Part shown: positions 13,295 to 22,626 of the stretch, in pieces | Layout: each line of letters begins with the position of its first letter | Position numbering within the stretch: position 1 is the stretch's first letter | DNA from: Morinoia aosen | Taxonomy: Eukaryota > Arthropoda > Malacostraca > Amphipoda > Talitridae | Direction of reading: 5' to 3' | Length of the DNA stretch: 64,000 nucleotides | NCBI GenBank assembly: GCA_030386875.1 | Contig: CM059558.1 | Location: 930,001 to 994,000 of the forward strand | Notes under the pieces: model-generated | What the model was told of the DNA's origin: nothing | Databases searched by the model: none | The model's input: only the letters and a program-made list of their open reading frames with translations | Translations under genes and position numbers: made by a program

Positions 13295-14272
13295 CTATGC
13301 GTCGCTGATGGCGTTTCCCGAAGTCATTTCGGTATAACGAGGACAGTATCTAGAGGCACATTTGCGAGCTTGGTCACCAAATTTCAGGTGGTACCAGCAT
13401 AACTGGCTACTAGCATCACGAGAGCGCGACCTGAAACGGCGGTCTTGATTTGACCTATCAAAAAATCTACCTCTATCGAAGCGTTGAGGAGGAGGAGGAG
13501 GATAGTTTGAGTGATAGTCATAGGGATAGTCGTAGGCATTTTGGTGGCTTTGGAATCTCCCTGGGCCTTGCTGAATGTAAGCCACACTTTGACTCTGACC
13601 TATTTGAAAATTTTGAAGAGCTTGCTTTATTTCAGCGGTGTCCTGCTGCAGCTTATCTATGGTGGCTGAGGATTCACTAGGCGCCGTATTTGACGGGCTA
13701 AAAGTTGTAGCTGCTACATTCAAGGAAGCAACTTGTTGTTCTCGTGGCAAATTGATATTTCTAATCACAGTCTCTGCGGACTCCGCTAGTTTCTCTAACG
13801 TTTGCTCGGGCCCTGCTAGCGATAGAAAAGGCCGCACATTAGGTGAAAGCTTTGTCATGAAAACTTCCTTCAGAAACCCTTCAGCTACGGCAACACCAGT
13901 AGCGAGTTTCCGAAGTTCTTTCACGAGCGAAGAAGGAGAGAAAGAAGTAGAGACAGAAGGAATTGCTGAGGCATCTACAAGACTTCGGAATTTGTCCGCA
14001 TCGGACATCTGAAGCCTTGCCAAGATTTTGCCTTTCAAGATTCCGTAAGGGTTGCGATCTGGAGGGTTTTCTAAAATATCATTAGAATCATTAAGTAGTT
14101 TTGTGGGCGCAGCGCTCACAAGCGCGTAGAATTTGTTTATCTCCTGATTTATCCTATTATACCTAAACACCGCTTCCACCTGGTTGAACCAGGTGTGAGC
14201 GTCCCCTGGAATGAAAGGAGGGAGCCTAACGGGATTTGTGTGTGCTCGGTCCTCATTATCGGAGTCAGGCAT
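13295..14272 (-). CDS. gag: Gag protein of nested Gypsy element
   Basis: 325 residues from an ATG at 14272. The N-terminal two thirds is a capsid-type region (WFNQVEAVF near residue 29, [10 protein letters not shown] near 95). It is followed by a glutamine-rich linker, a proline-rich patch and an arginine/serine-rich patch. Near the C-terminus is a zinc motif of CHCC type: C292, H295, C305, C310. This differs from the CCHC knuckle of retroviruses and is a hallmark described for CsRn1-clade elements. The gene ends in two adjacent stops just before pol becomes the only open frame. Confidence 0.93.
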   Translation of the reverse strand: MPDSDNEDRAHTNPVRLPPFIPGDAHTWFNQVEAVFRYNRINQEINKFYALVSAAPTKLLNDSNDILENPPDRNPYGILKGKILARLQMSDADKFRSLVDASAIPSVSTSFSPSSLVKELRKLATGVAVAEGFLKEVFMTKLSPNVRPFLSLAGPEQTLEKLAESAETVIRNINLPREQQVASLNVAATTFSPSNTAPSESSATIDKLQQDTAEIKQALQNFQIGQSQSVAYIQQGPGRFQSHQNAYDYPYDYHSNYPPPPPQRFDRGRFFDRSNQDRRFRSRSRDASSQLCWYHLKFGDQARKCASRYCPRYTEMTSGNAISDA

Positions 14273-14824
14273 GCTAGCAATCTCTTTTTGGGATGCGCAA
14301 TTAAGAAATCAGTGCCTATGACTTGGGATTTAGTGACAAGGATTTGCGTTAACTCTTTACCTACTCAATCACTCAAATAAAGTTGAAACAGAAGGAAGGA
14401 AATATGAAATTGGAAACGAGAAATATTTCTGCGGTATGCGGCAATTTGCGTAGGCACGAAATTAAAGCAGGTAAAAAAAATTATTTTTCTACCTACTCAA
14501 TCAATCAATAACGTTGAAGAACGCGGGAAAAGAGAGAATGGAAGCGAAGATTTGTACGGTAGTCAGAAATAAATGCACAGCACGGTAATAGGAAAAAAAA
14601 AATATTTTTCCTACCTACTGAGGCACATGAAACAAACAAACAAGGACAGGAATAGCGCTGAAAAAAATTTTGTTAGAGCTGCTCAGAGAGATATTAGCAC
14701 GGACAAACCCACAGGAAATTTCTCAAACTACCACGAAATGGGAAACTTGTCACTACAATGATACGCCAACATTATCCTCTCACAATCTCTCAAACACTTC
14801 GAGTTTAGTTATTATTTTTACGAA
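14273..14824 (-). other. Leader between primer-binding site and gag
   Basis: Untranslated leader of about 550 bp, homologous to the shorter leader of the outer element at 6460-6858. Both carry a gagcagctcta block and a tttgagaga block, which supports common descent of the two elements despite different primer sites. Confidence 0.7.
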
Positions 14825-14843
14825 ATTCCCGGCCAATGCACCA
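14825..14843 (-). other. Primer-binding site, tRNA-Gly-like
   Basis: On the minus strand it reads tggtgcattggccgggaat, one base after the LTR end. It differs at a single position from the complement of the 3' end of tRNA-Gly(GCC) as I recall it from Drosophila. This is a different primer from that of the outer element. Confidence 0.8.
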
Positions 14844-14844
14844 G

Positions 14845-17165
14845 TGTCGGGTTTTGATCTTACGCCGTTGGGTGGTTGAATGTAAATATTAATTTTGAAC
14901 GACAAGAACAAACTCGAACGATTCTCGAAGCGTAAGGGAAAATTATGAGAAGGAAAATGAAAACGTTTTTGGAACTCAGCTCGAATTCAGGCGGAATTTA
15001 TTTGCAGAGGAAACCAGGAAAACTGGCTTGGATCTTGATCTCGGAGAGCTTGTCTAGGTGGGCAATCCTTGCCGGAGGACCAGGCTGGCGTTGACGAAGG
15101 CCGGCACGCGATGGAGTAAGCGGGGTGAGTGAGTTGTATTTTGGGAATTTGAGTTTGGCAATTAGAGATGATTGAGCGCAGGTCAGTAATTTAGTTCAGG
15201 TAGAACTAATGACTCCAAATTAAGATGGTGTGTGAGTGAGCAGTTAAATCAGGCTCAGGTGAGCAGAATCAAGTCGGCACATTAGCAGGAGCAAGTTGAA
15301 TTGCTTGCTCAGATTCGTAGTAACAAGTTTAGTCTCTGCTTGTGCGAATAGCAATTAGCCTGGCACTCAAGGTAAACCAGGGATAATGTGTGATGGCGTT
15401 TGTTGACGTGAAACTCTAAGCTGAGTTAAAGGCGGAGCTCAAGGTAAACCAGGGATAATGTGTGATGGCGTTTGTTGACGTGAAACTCTAGGCTGAGTTA
15501 AAGGCGGAGCTCAAAGGTAAACCCAGGGAGATTTGACTGTGAGGGTTGTGTGTGTATGGCGCTGATGTAGAGGTCCTGCACAGGAGTCCAGGATGCTGGA
15601 TTAGGCGTTCCAGGAGAGACATTCAGACAATCCAACACTGACAATCCCAATTATAATGACAACCTTTCCCACACGGAGAAATCCGAAAAACTCCTACAGG
15701 TCTGACACCAGCCAATTAGGATGCTCACTTTGGCAACTCAAAAGAGATAGGACAGACTTTAGGTTGACAGACTTTTAATCAAGAAATAAATTGTTTAATC
15801 ACTAATGCCGCTGGCTTTAAATTCTGAGTATTAGGTTTAAGAATTTCAAAGAATCAAGATCGTGATTCCTTACAGAGACTACGGGCAAGTAAACACGAGA
15901 TCTACGGAGTATGGTGAAAATATCAGTGACTGCACTTTTGAAAGCAGTAAGAAAAAAAAGACATTAAAATCCTGAAGTTTATGGAAATAAATCCTACTGA
16001 AAAATCTTAGTAGATATCATATGCAATAAAAAGGAATTAAATAATAATATGTATCCCCAATGATGAAGGAAGGGGGAAACCTAACGTTGATTTCACAGGC
16101 GGAGAATACAAGAGGAAAGAAAGCACGAAAGCATGAGTTACGTGTGGCGATTTAGCCGGCGCCTATACGCGTCGGCCTCAGCCAGAGAGAGACGCCAGCA
16201 ATTTGCACACACTTAAGATAGGCAGATGGTAGTGGGTGTTTTGTCACAAGAATGCGATGAGTTAAATTAAATTTTATTGAAATGTTTTTTTTTATATTGA
16301 AATAAGTGCGATTAGATAAAGGTCTCACAGAGTATGGAATTAAGGAATGAAGTTCCAAAATTTATCTAGCATAGGCATGAATACTTTTCGTAATTTTAAA
16401 CTACTGCAAGGCGTTTGTAAAAAAAAGAATAAATTCTACTATAACATATGCCTATAGTATTTTATAATCACAGAGTAGTGAGAAGAGACAGCGATGCGAG
16501 GTTCTGCCATCACACAAAGACGCTATCGAACGAACGCCGGCAATTTTCGCCGCGTTCATTTAAGCAGATATTATCGTAGATTAGTAGACTCGAAAGGAAG
16601 AAGGAACGAGCCTGATTATGCTTTGATAATAAATTCATGACACGGAAATGAAATGCACATCAAACATGATTATGTTTTGATAATAAAATCGTGACACGGA
16701 AATGCAATATCTTTACGCTAAGTCACGCTTGAGAAAAAGAGACAAACAAAAGACACGTGCTACATCAATATTCCCTCTCACAACTACGTAACTTACTAAC
16801 ACTGCACTGTCACTTATTAATACTCACTGACACGACGAAAAGGAACACGATAATTTTCTAACACATTTAAAAACTTACGAGAAATTTGCTTGTAACACTG
16901 CCAAAGAAGAACGCCAAGTGAGAGTGGCTGTTTGAATCAAAAGATGCGCAACTGCGCAGTGTTGCCACCAGAGGGCTTCTCTCTCGAAAAATGTCAAGTG
17001 TCATTTTATTATTTCGTGCATTTACACAAAACTTCAATGATTAAGGATTAGAAGTAGAAAATAATTAATAATAAATTATAGTAATATTTTTAATGCTAAT
17101 GATTAATTTATTTCAGTATGAATAGCAATTTTATAATTTTTACGCTTATGTAGCGGTATGCTACA
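14845..17165 (-). repeat. 5' LTR of nested Gypsy element
   Basis: Near-identical to 7596-9915: about four substitutions and one extra T in a T-run near 16285. It carries the promoter of the element if functional. I could not define a TATA box with confidence. Confidence 0.95.
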
Positions 17166-17819
17166 CAGTGTAGCCCATATTCAGCAAGGCCCAGGTAGAT
17201 TTCCACGTTACGACAACAATGATGATTATGAGTACGGTCCCCCTCCTCAGCGTTTTCCTAGAGGAAGGTCTTTTGACAGGTCAGCTCAAAACCGCCGCTC
17301 CCTGTCGCGTTCCTGAAATGCAAGTAGTAACCTCTGTTGGTATCACGCAAAATTCGGTGACCAAGTGCGAAAGTGCGCCTCACGATTCTGTCCCCGTTAT
17401 GCCGAAATGACTTCGGGAAACGCGAACAGCGACGCACAGTAGCGAGTACTGCGTTGCCTAACCCCCAAACTACTCGCTTGCTTGTGATACAGGATCCACT
17501 AACCAAGTACGGATTCCTAAAAGATACTGGATCGATTGTGTCGAAAATTCCAGCCACGGCGAAGGATCAAAGAAACAATTTGTTGGCTAAATTAAGAGCC
17601 GCTAATGGTACGCCAATAGCGTGCTATGGTCATAAGACACTTACGTGTAGTTTGGGGTTGCGCAGAAATTTCAATTTTACATTCCTAGTAGCAGATGTAG
17701 ATAAACCCATCATTGGCGCAGATTTCTTAACAAAGTTTGGACTTTTTGTCGATATCAAAAACAGGGTAATTAGATATGAAGAGACGCAGATCTCAATTAC
17801 TGCTTGTGGTGTAACTTAA
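17166..17819 (+). pseudogene. Gag 3' part and protease region of outer Gypsy element
   Basis: Right half of the outer element's coding region, resuming at the duplicated CAGT. It encodes the QQGPGRF region, a proline/arginine-rich stretch and a zinc-motif region like those of the nested Gag. A protease-like stretch follows, recognised by [28 protein letters not shown] and DIKNRVIRYEETQIS. It is broken, and nothing of reverse transcriptase or integrase is seen after it. Confidence 0.8.
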
Positions 17820-17844
17820 TCAAACCCAGACCTCAAGCTTAAAA

Positions 17845-18245
17845 CATATACGCACACACATATACGAGTGAGCATGTTTGCAAATTTCAGCGTATTGGCA
17901 ACCAAATCATAATACCTACGCATACTTCAAGACTGTTGTGTGATGTCTTGAATTATAAAAAATACTAATAAACATAAAGAACAATCTTGCTCATGATACA
18001 GATAAAGTAGCAGTCAAGCTTTGTGTAATCGTAGGAAATAACCTGATGAAAAAGATGGAATGGGAAAAACACTTCGAAAAACGTATAAATGAAATGGTTT
18101 ATAATATCCTAAAAGATATTTCAAGAAAACTCAGGTTACCGTCGAGAAACAACATAAACAAAAAATATATATTTCATGTCATCCCGGTATTTGCCGCAAC
18201 ATTATGCGGAAATGGGTACATGGGATAAAACGGAGAGACAGTGTA
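17845..18245. other. Flank between Gypsy and LINE; short unrecognised open frame
   Basis: 17845-17990 matches the CA/TG-rich repeat family seen left of the Gypsy element. 18046-18228 is an open frame of 60 codons (MKKMEWEKHFEKRINEM...), with a compatible open frame upstream from about 17995. I do not recognise it; it may be a fragment of a mobile-element gene or chance. Confidence 0.35.
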
Positions 18246-18258
18246 AAAACAACGCTGT

Positions 18259-20619
18259 ATGAGGAAAATGTATGAAAGACGCAGAATTACTGAGGATGAA
18301 TGGCGAAGTGTATGGAATGAGTACAAGGACCAGCAGAAGAAAGTAAAGAGAATGATCAATGAGGCTAGGGTTAAAGAAGAGAGACACCAAGTTGAAAATC
18401 TAAGAAAGAAAGGTCCAGATGGAATAAAAGATTGGTATAGGTTTATACAAGGTAATGATAGAGGTAGTGAAGTTCAAGTTGATGAATTAGTAGTCAATGG
18501 TTGCAGTGTGCAAGATAGGATGCAAATGGTGAAAGCAGTTGAAGAATACTGGGAGGACATTGGTGGAATGAATGAGCAGGTTACAGATGATGAACCAATA
18601 AATTTCCTGATAGATGAACATGAACTGCAAATGGAAGACGAAATCACTTGTGAAGAGATTGTAAGTTTTTTGAAGAAAGTGAAAAATGGAAAGGCATGTG
18701 GCCCTGATAAGATACCATATGAGTTCTATAAATGTGGAGGAGAGAGTGTAGTCAGTATGTTGAAATGTTTATTTGATGAGATATGGAAGAGTGAAAGAGT
18801 ACCGGATGACTGGAACAAGTGTAATGTAGTTCTGTTGCATAAGGGTGGACATAAGAGTATGAAAGAACTTAAAAATTACAGACCAATTGCACTGGGTGAC
18901 ACCGTATGTAAGATCTTTTGTGGTATTTTGAATGAGAGAATGAAAAACTTAGTTGAGGAATTAGGAGTCCTGGGAGAAGAACAGAATGGTTTTAGGCAAG
19001 ATAGACGTGGAGAGGATAATTTGTTTGTAGTGAGTGAAATAATTGAGCGAATGAAGAAGGATAATAAGAAGGTATATTTAGCATTCCTGGATATTGAAAA
19101 GGCGTATGACAGAGTGGATCGGGTTAGGCTGTTTGAAATTTTGAGAAAAGTTGGTTTTAGCAGAAAAATAGTGAACATTGTACAGAGTCTGTATGAGAAC
19201 ACAAGTGCTATCTACAGGTTAGGAAATTTGGAAACAGGGCAAGTGAGGAGTGTTAGAGGAGTGAGACAGGGCTGTACTCTGTCCCCCCTGTTGTTTGGAT
19301 TGTACACAGAAGAATTAGCAGTTCGACTGAGAGGGAGTGGTTTAGGACTGAAAGTTGGTAATGAGAGACTGAGCTGTTTGTTGTATGCTGATGATGTGGT
19401 TGTGGTTAGTGAATGTGGTCATGAACTACAAAGGATGCTTGACATTGTGAATGGATATAGTACAGATTTCAAGATGAACTTTGGTGCAGATAAAAGTAAG
19501 GTCATGGTTATAAATAGTGATGAGACTGATAGAGACAGACTGTGGAATATTGGAGAAATCAGAATAGGTAGAACAAAAGAACACAAATATCTAGGTTGTA
19601 TGATAAGTGAAGATGGATGTACTAGAACTAAAGGTGAGAAAGTGGCTAAAGCAATGCAGTGGAGTGGACGGTTAGGTAGTGTGGCCAGATACAGAGCAAA
19701 CAAGTACGAATGTGTGAGAGGAATGTGGAAGTATGTTGCTGTACCTAGTGTCATGTATGGTATGAGTGCTCTTGCTTGGAATGGTAGTGATCTTGAAAAG
19801 CTGGATGTGATACAAAATAAGGTAGGACGTGTAGCATTGGGTGCTCCAAAATGGACAGCTATAGAAGCCATTAGAGGTGACCTAGGGTGGAGCCTATTTT
19901 CAGAAAGAATGATGAAAGCTGTGCTTAAATATAAGGTGAGAATTGAAAGAATGCAGAATAGCAGGTGGGTAAGGCGAATCTTTGAATGGAATCTGAGTGT
20001 AAGCTATTGGGAGAAAGTATGTTGGGGGCATGCAAGGAAACTCAGTATGCAAAAGATTATTCATGTTAGAATTGGGAGACCTGTGGATGACTGGAGTTTA
20101 ATAAATGTTGGAGGTGTAGGGCCTGAGTGGGACTGCAAGAGGTGGAAGAAAGAGATTGAGAGGCAAACAAAAGAGTATGGATTGAATAAGTGGAAGCTTA
20201 GCATGATGCGGAAGCCTACACTTAACTGGTATATGAAAAAGAAAGCACCTAAGTTTGAGCTGTTCTATGATGGTAGTTTTGGAAGTCAACTCTTGTTTGC
20301 TGTGAGATGTAAGTCATTGAGTGTGAACAGACGTACATGGAGATGGAATGAGAATAATAACAGATTATGTCAGCAGTGTAATGGTGGAGTAGAGGAAACA
20401 ATTGAGCATTTTGTGCTGGAATGTAGTAAGTATGAGCAAGAGAGAGAGAGTTTAATGAATGTGGTGTCTGAGCAGTATGGAGAGAATGAATGGAATGCCA
20501 GATGTGCTGAAGATGATTGCGGTATGAGCTGTCTTGCTGGATTGGATCAGGAGTGTAATGCGAGTATCACTGAGGCTATGAAAGTGTTTCTTGTGTGTGC
20601 CTGGAGTAAGAGACAGTGA
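18259..20619 (+). CDS. LINE ORF2 fragment: reverse transcriptase and C-terminal region
   Basis: 786 uninterrupted codons. The reverse transcriptase has NYRPIALGD, the catalytic block LDIEKAYDRVDR, VRQGCTLSPLLFGLY and the active site YADD at about residues 376-379. The C-terminal third is Trp/Arg-rich and ends with a Cys/His cluster, CxxC...ETIEHFVLEC, of the kind found at the end of ORF2 in several APE-type LINE groups. The ATG at 18259 is internal to the family's ORF2. The endonuclease and linker are missing through 5' truncation. Confidence 0.92.
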   Translation: MRKMYERRRITEDEWRSVWNEYKDQQKKVKRMINEARVKEERHQVENLRKKGPDGIKDWYRFIQGNDRGSEVQVDELVVNGCSVQDRMQMVKAVEEYWEDIGGMNEQVTDDEPINFLIDEHELQMEDEITCEEIVSFLKKVKNGKACGPDKIPYEFYKCGGESVVSMLKCLFDEIWKSERVPDDWNKCNVVLLHKGGHKSMKELKNYRPIALGDTVCKIFCGILNERMKNLVEELGVLGEEQNGFRQDRRGEDNLFVVSEIIERMKKDNKKVYLAFLDIEKAYDRVDRVRLFEILRKVGFSRKIVNIVQSLYENTSAIYRLGNLETGQVRSVRGVRQGCTLSPLLFGLYTEELAVRLRGSGLGLKVGNERLSCLLYADDVVVVSECGHELQRMLDIVNGYSTDFKMNFGADKSKVMVINSDETDRDRLWNIGEIRIGRTKEHKYLGCMISEDGCTRTKGEKVAKAMQWSGRLGSVARYRANKYECVRGMWKYVAVPSVMYGMSALAWNGSDLEKLDVIQNKVGRVALGAPKWTAIEAIRGDLGWSLFSERMMKAVLKYKVRIERMQNSRWVRRIFEWNLSVSYWEKVCWGHARKLSMQKIIHVRIGRPVDDWSLINVGGVGPEWDCKRWKKEIERQTKEYGLNKWKLSMMRKPTLNWYMKKKAPKFELFYDGSFGSQLLFAVRCKSLSVNRRTWRWNENNNRLCQQCNGGVEETIEHFVLECSKYEQERESLMNVVSEQYGENEWNARCAEDDCGMSCLAGLDQECNASITEAMKVFLVCAWSKRQ

Positions 20620-20824
20620 CTGGAATGAGCCAGTCTGGCAGAATGGGCTGTAATGACCCAATGTGCCGGGGGATGGTGTTTTGACACACTGGTTGTCCCG
20701 GTGATGCCTTCCAATGGAGGCTTGTGACAAGGATCGTAGATCCTGAGTAGTTTAGTGGACAAGTCTGGTACCAGGCGCTGAACTCTGTGTGAAAATTGTG
20801 GAGGGAATTGTAGGCCGTTACAAA

Positions 20825-20843
20825 GGCCCCGACACTGTCGGCC
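20825..20843 (+). other. 3'-terminal hairpin of LINE copy 1
   Basis: GGCC and CCGAC, a three-base loop (act), then GTCGG and CC, next to the (ttcaag)n tail. The same stem occurs in the two other 3' ends in this window with different loops. A likely recognition structure for the element's reverse transcriptase. Confidence 0.65.
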
Positions 20844-20878
20844 CTCAAGTTCAAGTTCAAGTTCAAGTTCAAGTAAGC

Positions 20879-21488
20879 CGGATATCACGTATGATCACGT
20901 ATCACGTATGAGTTTCTGAAATGCCCTTTACGGGAAAACAGACGATTTTTCCCCGGCCGCATATATACAATGTAATTCTCAATTCTCACGGGTTTGTTGT
21001 CGGAATTGGTGGTGGTGTACAAAAAGCTGTTGGATTCTGTATTTTGGATTCTGAATCCTTCTGTACAGAAGGATTCTGTTGCGTTCATTGAGAGCGAGGC
21101 CTGTGCTTCTGATCTTCCAACGAAAATTGTGGTGAATTAAAGTGAAGTTGCTGAAAAATTGGTATTGTTTGTATATTCACGTGAGTACAGTGTGTGACTT
21201 TGTATGGAGTGCTAGTGAGAGTAGTTTTTTTTTGTTGTTGCGTGAGAGTTGAGAGTGAGCATTGGACTTTGGTGGGTTGACTTGCAATTTTTGACTGAGG
21301 TGTTTTGACTGGTAAGCTTTCTTTGCATATAAAGAGTATAGTGTGTGACATTGTAGAGAGTGACTGTAAGAGTAGTAGGAAATGTTTTCGTTTCTTTTGG
21401 TTTGATAACTTGATTTTCAGTAGATTTGGTGAGTGAAGACTTCTTGTGCCTGTGAAATTTGTACTGAGAGAGAAGTCTGTGTTTAAGG
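20879..21488 (+). promoter_or_regulatory. 5' UTR of LINE copy 2
   Basis: No coding. It contains a perfect 24-bp palindrome at 21053-21076 and two diverged tandem units of about 150 bp, starting near 21190 (gtgtgactttgta) and 21342 (gtgtgacattgta). Repeated 5' UTR units acting as promoter modules are known in other LINEs. That role here is inference. Confidence 0.5.
21053..21076. repeat. Perfect 24-bp palindrome
   Basis: gaatccttctgt followed by its exact reverse complement with no spacer, in the LINE 5' UTR. Could be a dimeric protein site or a cruciform. Confidence 0.8.
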
Positions 21489-22626
21489 ATGGCAAGAAAT
21501 AGGACTGGTCGTAGGAAGGGAGGTGCAAGCGGAATGGATGAGGAGATTGAGTGCATGGCTTGTAAAGAGTGGGTAGATATAGATGCTTGCAAAGGTTTGA
21601 GAGAAATGAGTCGGAGAAAGTTGAGTGATCTTGTGTTTACATGCTGGAAATGTTTGAATGATGAGAGTAAGAAGTTGAAAGAGGAGGTTGAGAGATTGAC
21701 AATTTTGATGGTTGCTTTAGAGGCTGACTTGAAGGATGAAAGGAAGCTGAACGAAAGAAAGAATGAGAATGGTGCAAATGCAGTGAATGAAGAGGTAAAT
21801 GGTGGTGCAAGGAGTGCAAATGACGTGGATGATGAGGCAAATGATGGTACAAGGAGTGTGAATGAAGCAAATGATGGTGCAAATGTGACAGATGAGAGTA
21901 GAAGGACAAATGAGCATGATGAAAGAAGTACAAATGGAAAGAAAGTGAATGAGCCACCTGTTGAGGTGCCACATGAGTTGCAGGAGCCTGTAGTGGAAGC
22001 AAATGAAAGGAAGATGAATGGAAAGAATGATCTGAGTGAAAGAGTTGAGCAAAAGAGTAGCATGAAAGGGAGAGTAAGACCTATGATTAGAATTTGTGGA
22101 GATAGCATGGTGAAGAATGTTGATAGGTTCGTATGTATGAGCGACAGTAGCGGATGTATGAGCATGAGAGGGAAAGGAGTGGAGGAGATTTGTAGGCATG
22201 CTGAGAGAGTGATAGATGGAATGGATGAAGGAATGGTTGTACTGCAAGGAGGTAGCAATCGGTTGCTTGAATGTGGGAGAGAACGTACGGTGAATGCAAT
22301 TATGAAAGTTGTTGAGAGGGCGCGGAAGAAGAATGTTAGTGGCGGTGACTAGCCTCCTAAGAAGGCCTGCGTGTGATGAGGAGTATGAAAGGGTGCAAAA
22401 GGGGGTGAATAGAGAGGTGCATGAAAGGATTATGAGTATGAGAGCTGAGAGTGTGAGAAAGCGTGAGCTGGGTTCCAGCTTCCTTGACATGGATAGCGTG
22501 ATCCAGAATGGGTGTTTTCTTGGAGATGGAGTCCATCTTACAAAAGAAAGTGAGATGAAACTCTCCAAGAAATATATCCGGTGGATCAGGGCTACTCATG
22601 TCATAATGAAAGGTGGAACTGGATGA
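21489..22626 (+). pseudogene. LINE ORF1: zinc finger, coiled coil, SGNH esterase-like domain
   Basis: About 379 codons starting at ATG 21489. Residues 22-55 form a PHD-like zinc motif (C22, C25, C34, C52, C55). A predicted coiled coil follows at about 60-90, then a low-complexity Asn/Asp/Gly/Glu-rich repeat region. After that is an SGNH/GDSL-type domain with block I GDS (in RICGDSMVKN), a GGSN block and a catalytic-dyad block DGVHL. PHD plus esterase ORF1 proteins are described for CR1-group LINEs. Compared with copy 3, two bases are missing near 22336, so the frame shifts inside the esterase domain. The stop TGA (22624-22626) touches the ORF2 ATG. Confidence 0.85.

Larger units (their letters stand above)
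7596..17165 (-). mobile_element. Nested Gypsy/CsRn1-type LTR retrotransposon, looks whole and young
   Basis: Minus-strand element of about 9.57 kb: LTR 14845-17165, primer-binding site, leader, gag 13295-14272, pol 9957-13280, polypurine tract, LTR 7596-9915. LTRs begin TG and end CA, and the 4-bp target duplication CAGT flanks both sides (7592-7595, 17166-17169). By eye the two LTRs differ at about four bases and one T-run length over 2320 bp, under 0.3 percent, so insertion is recent. Gag and pol are both open over their full expected lengths. The CHCC-type Gag zinc motif and pol C-terminal style point to the CsRn1 clade of Gypsy. Confidence 0.95.
4977..17844 (+). mobile_element. Outer Gypsy/CsRn1-type LTR retrotransposon fossil, interrupted by a nested element
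   Basis: Old plus-strand LTR retrotransposon. Parts seen: a 5' LTR (4977 to about 6449), a primer-binding site at 6450, a leader, a gag split by the nested element (6859-7595 and from 17166), a protease region, and a short 3' terminal remnant at about 17820-17844 matching the end of the 5' LTR. CATA lies just outside both ends (4973-4976 and 17845-17848), consistent with a 4-bp target duplication. Gag and protease resemble those of the nested element, so both belong to one lineage. It is broken and incomplete, with only a few large parts left, and is clearly older than its insert. Confidence 0.82.
18246..20878 (+). mobile_element. Second LINE family, copy 1, 5'-truncated
   Basis: Sequence identity with copies 2 and 3 begins abruptly at about 18246, inside ORF2, so this is a 5'-truncated insertion. 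It runs through the end of ORF2, a 3' UTR of about 200 bp with a terminal hairpin, and a (ttcaag)n tail at about 20846-20873. By eye it is about 99 percent identical to copy 3 where they overlap, and clearly less similar to copy 2. Confidence 0.93.
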
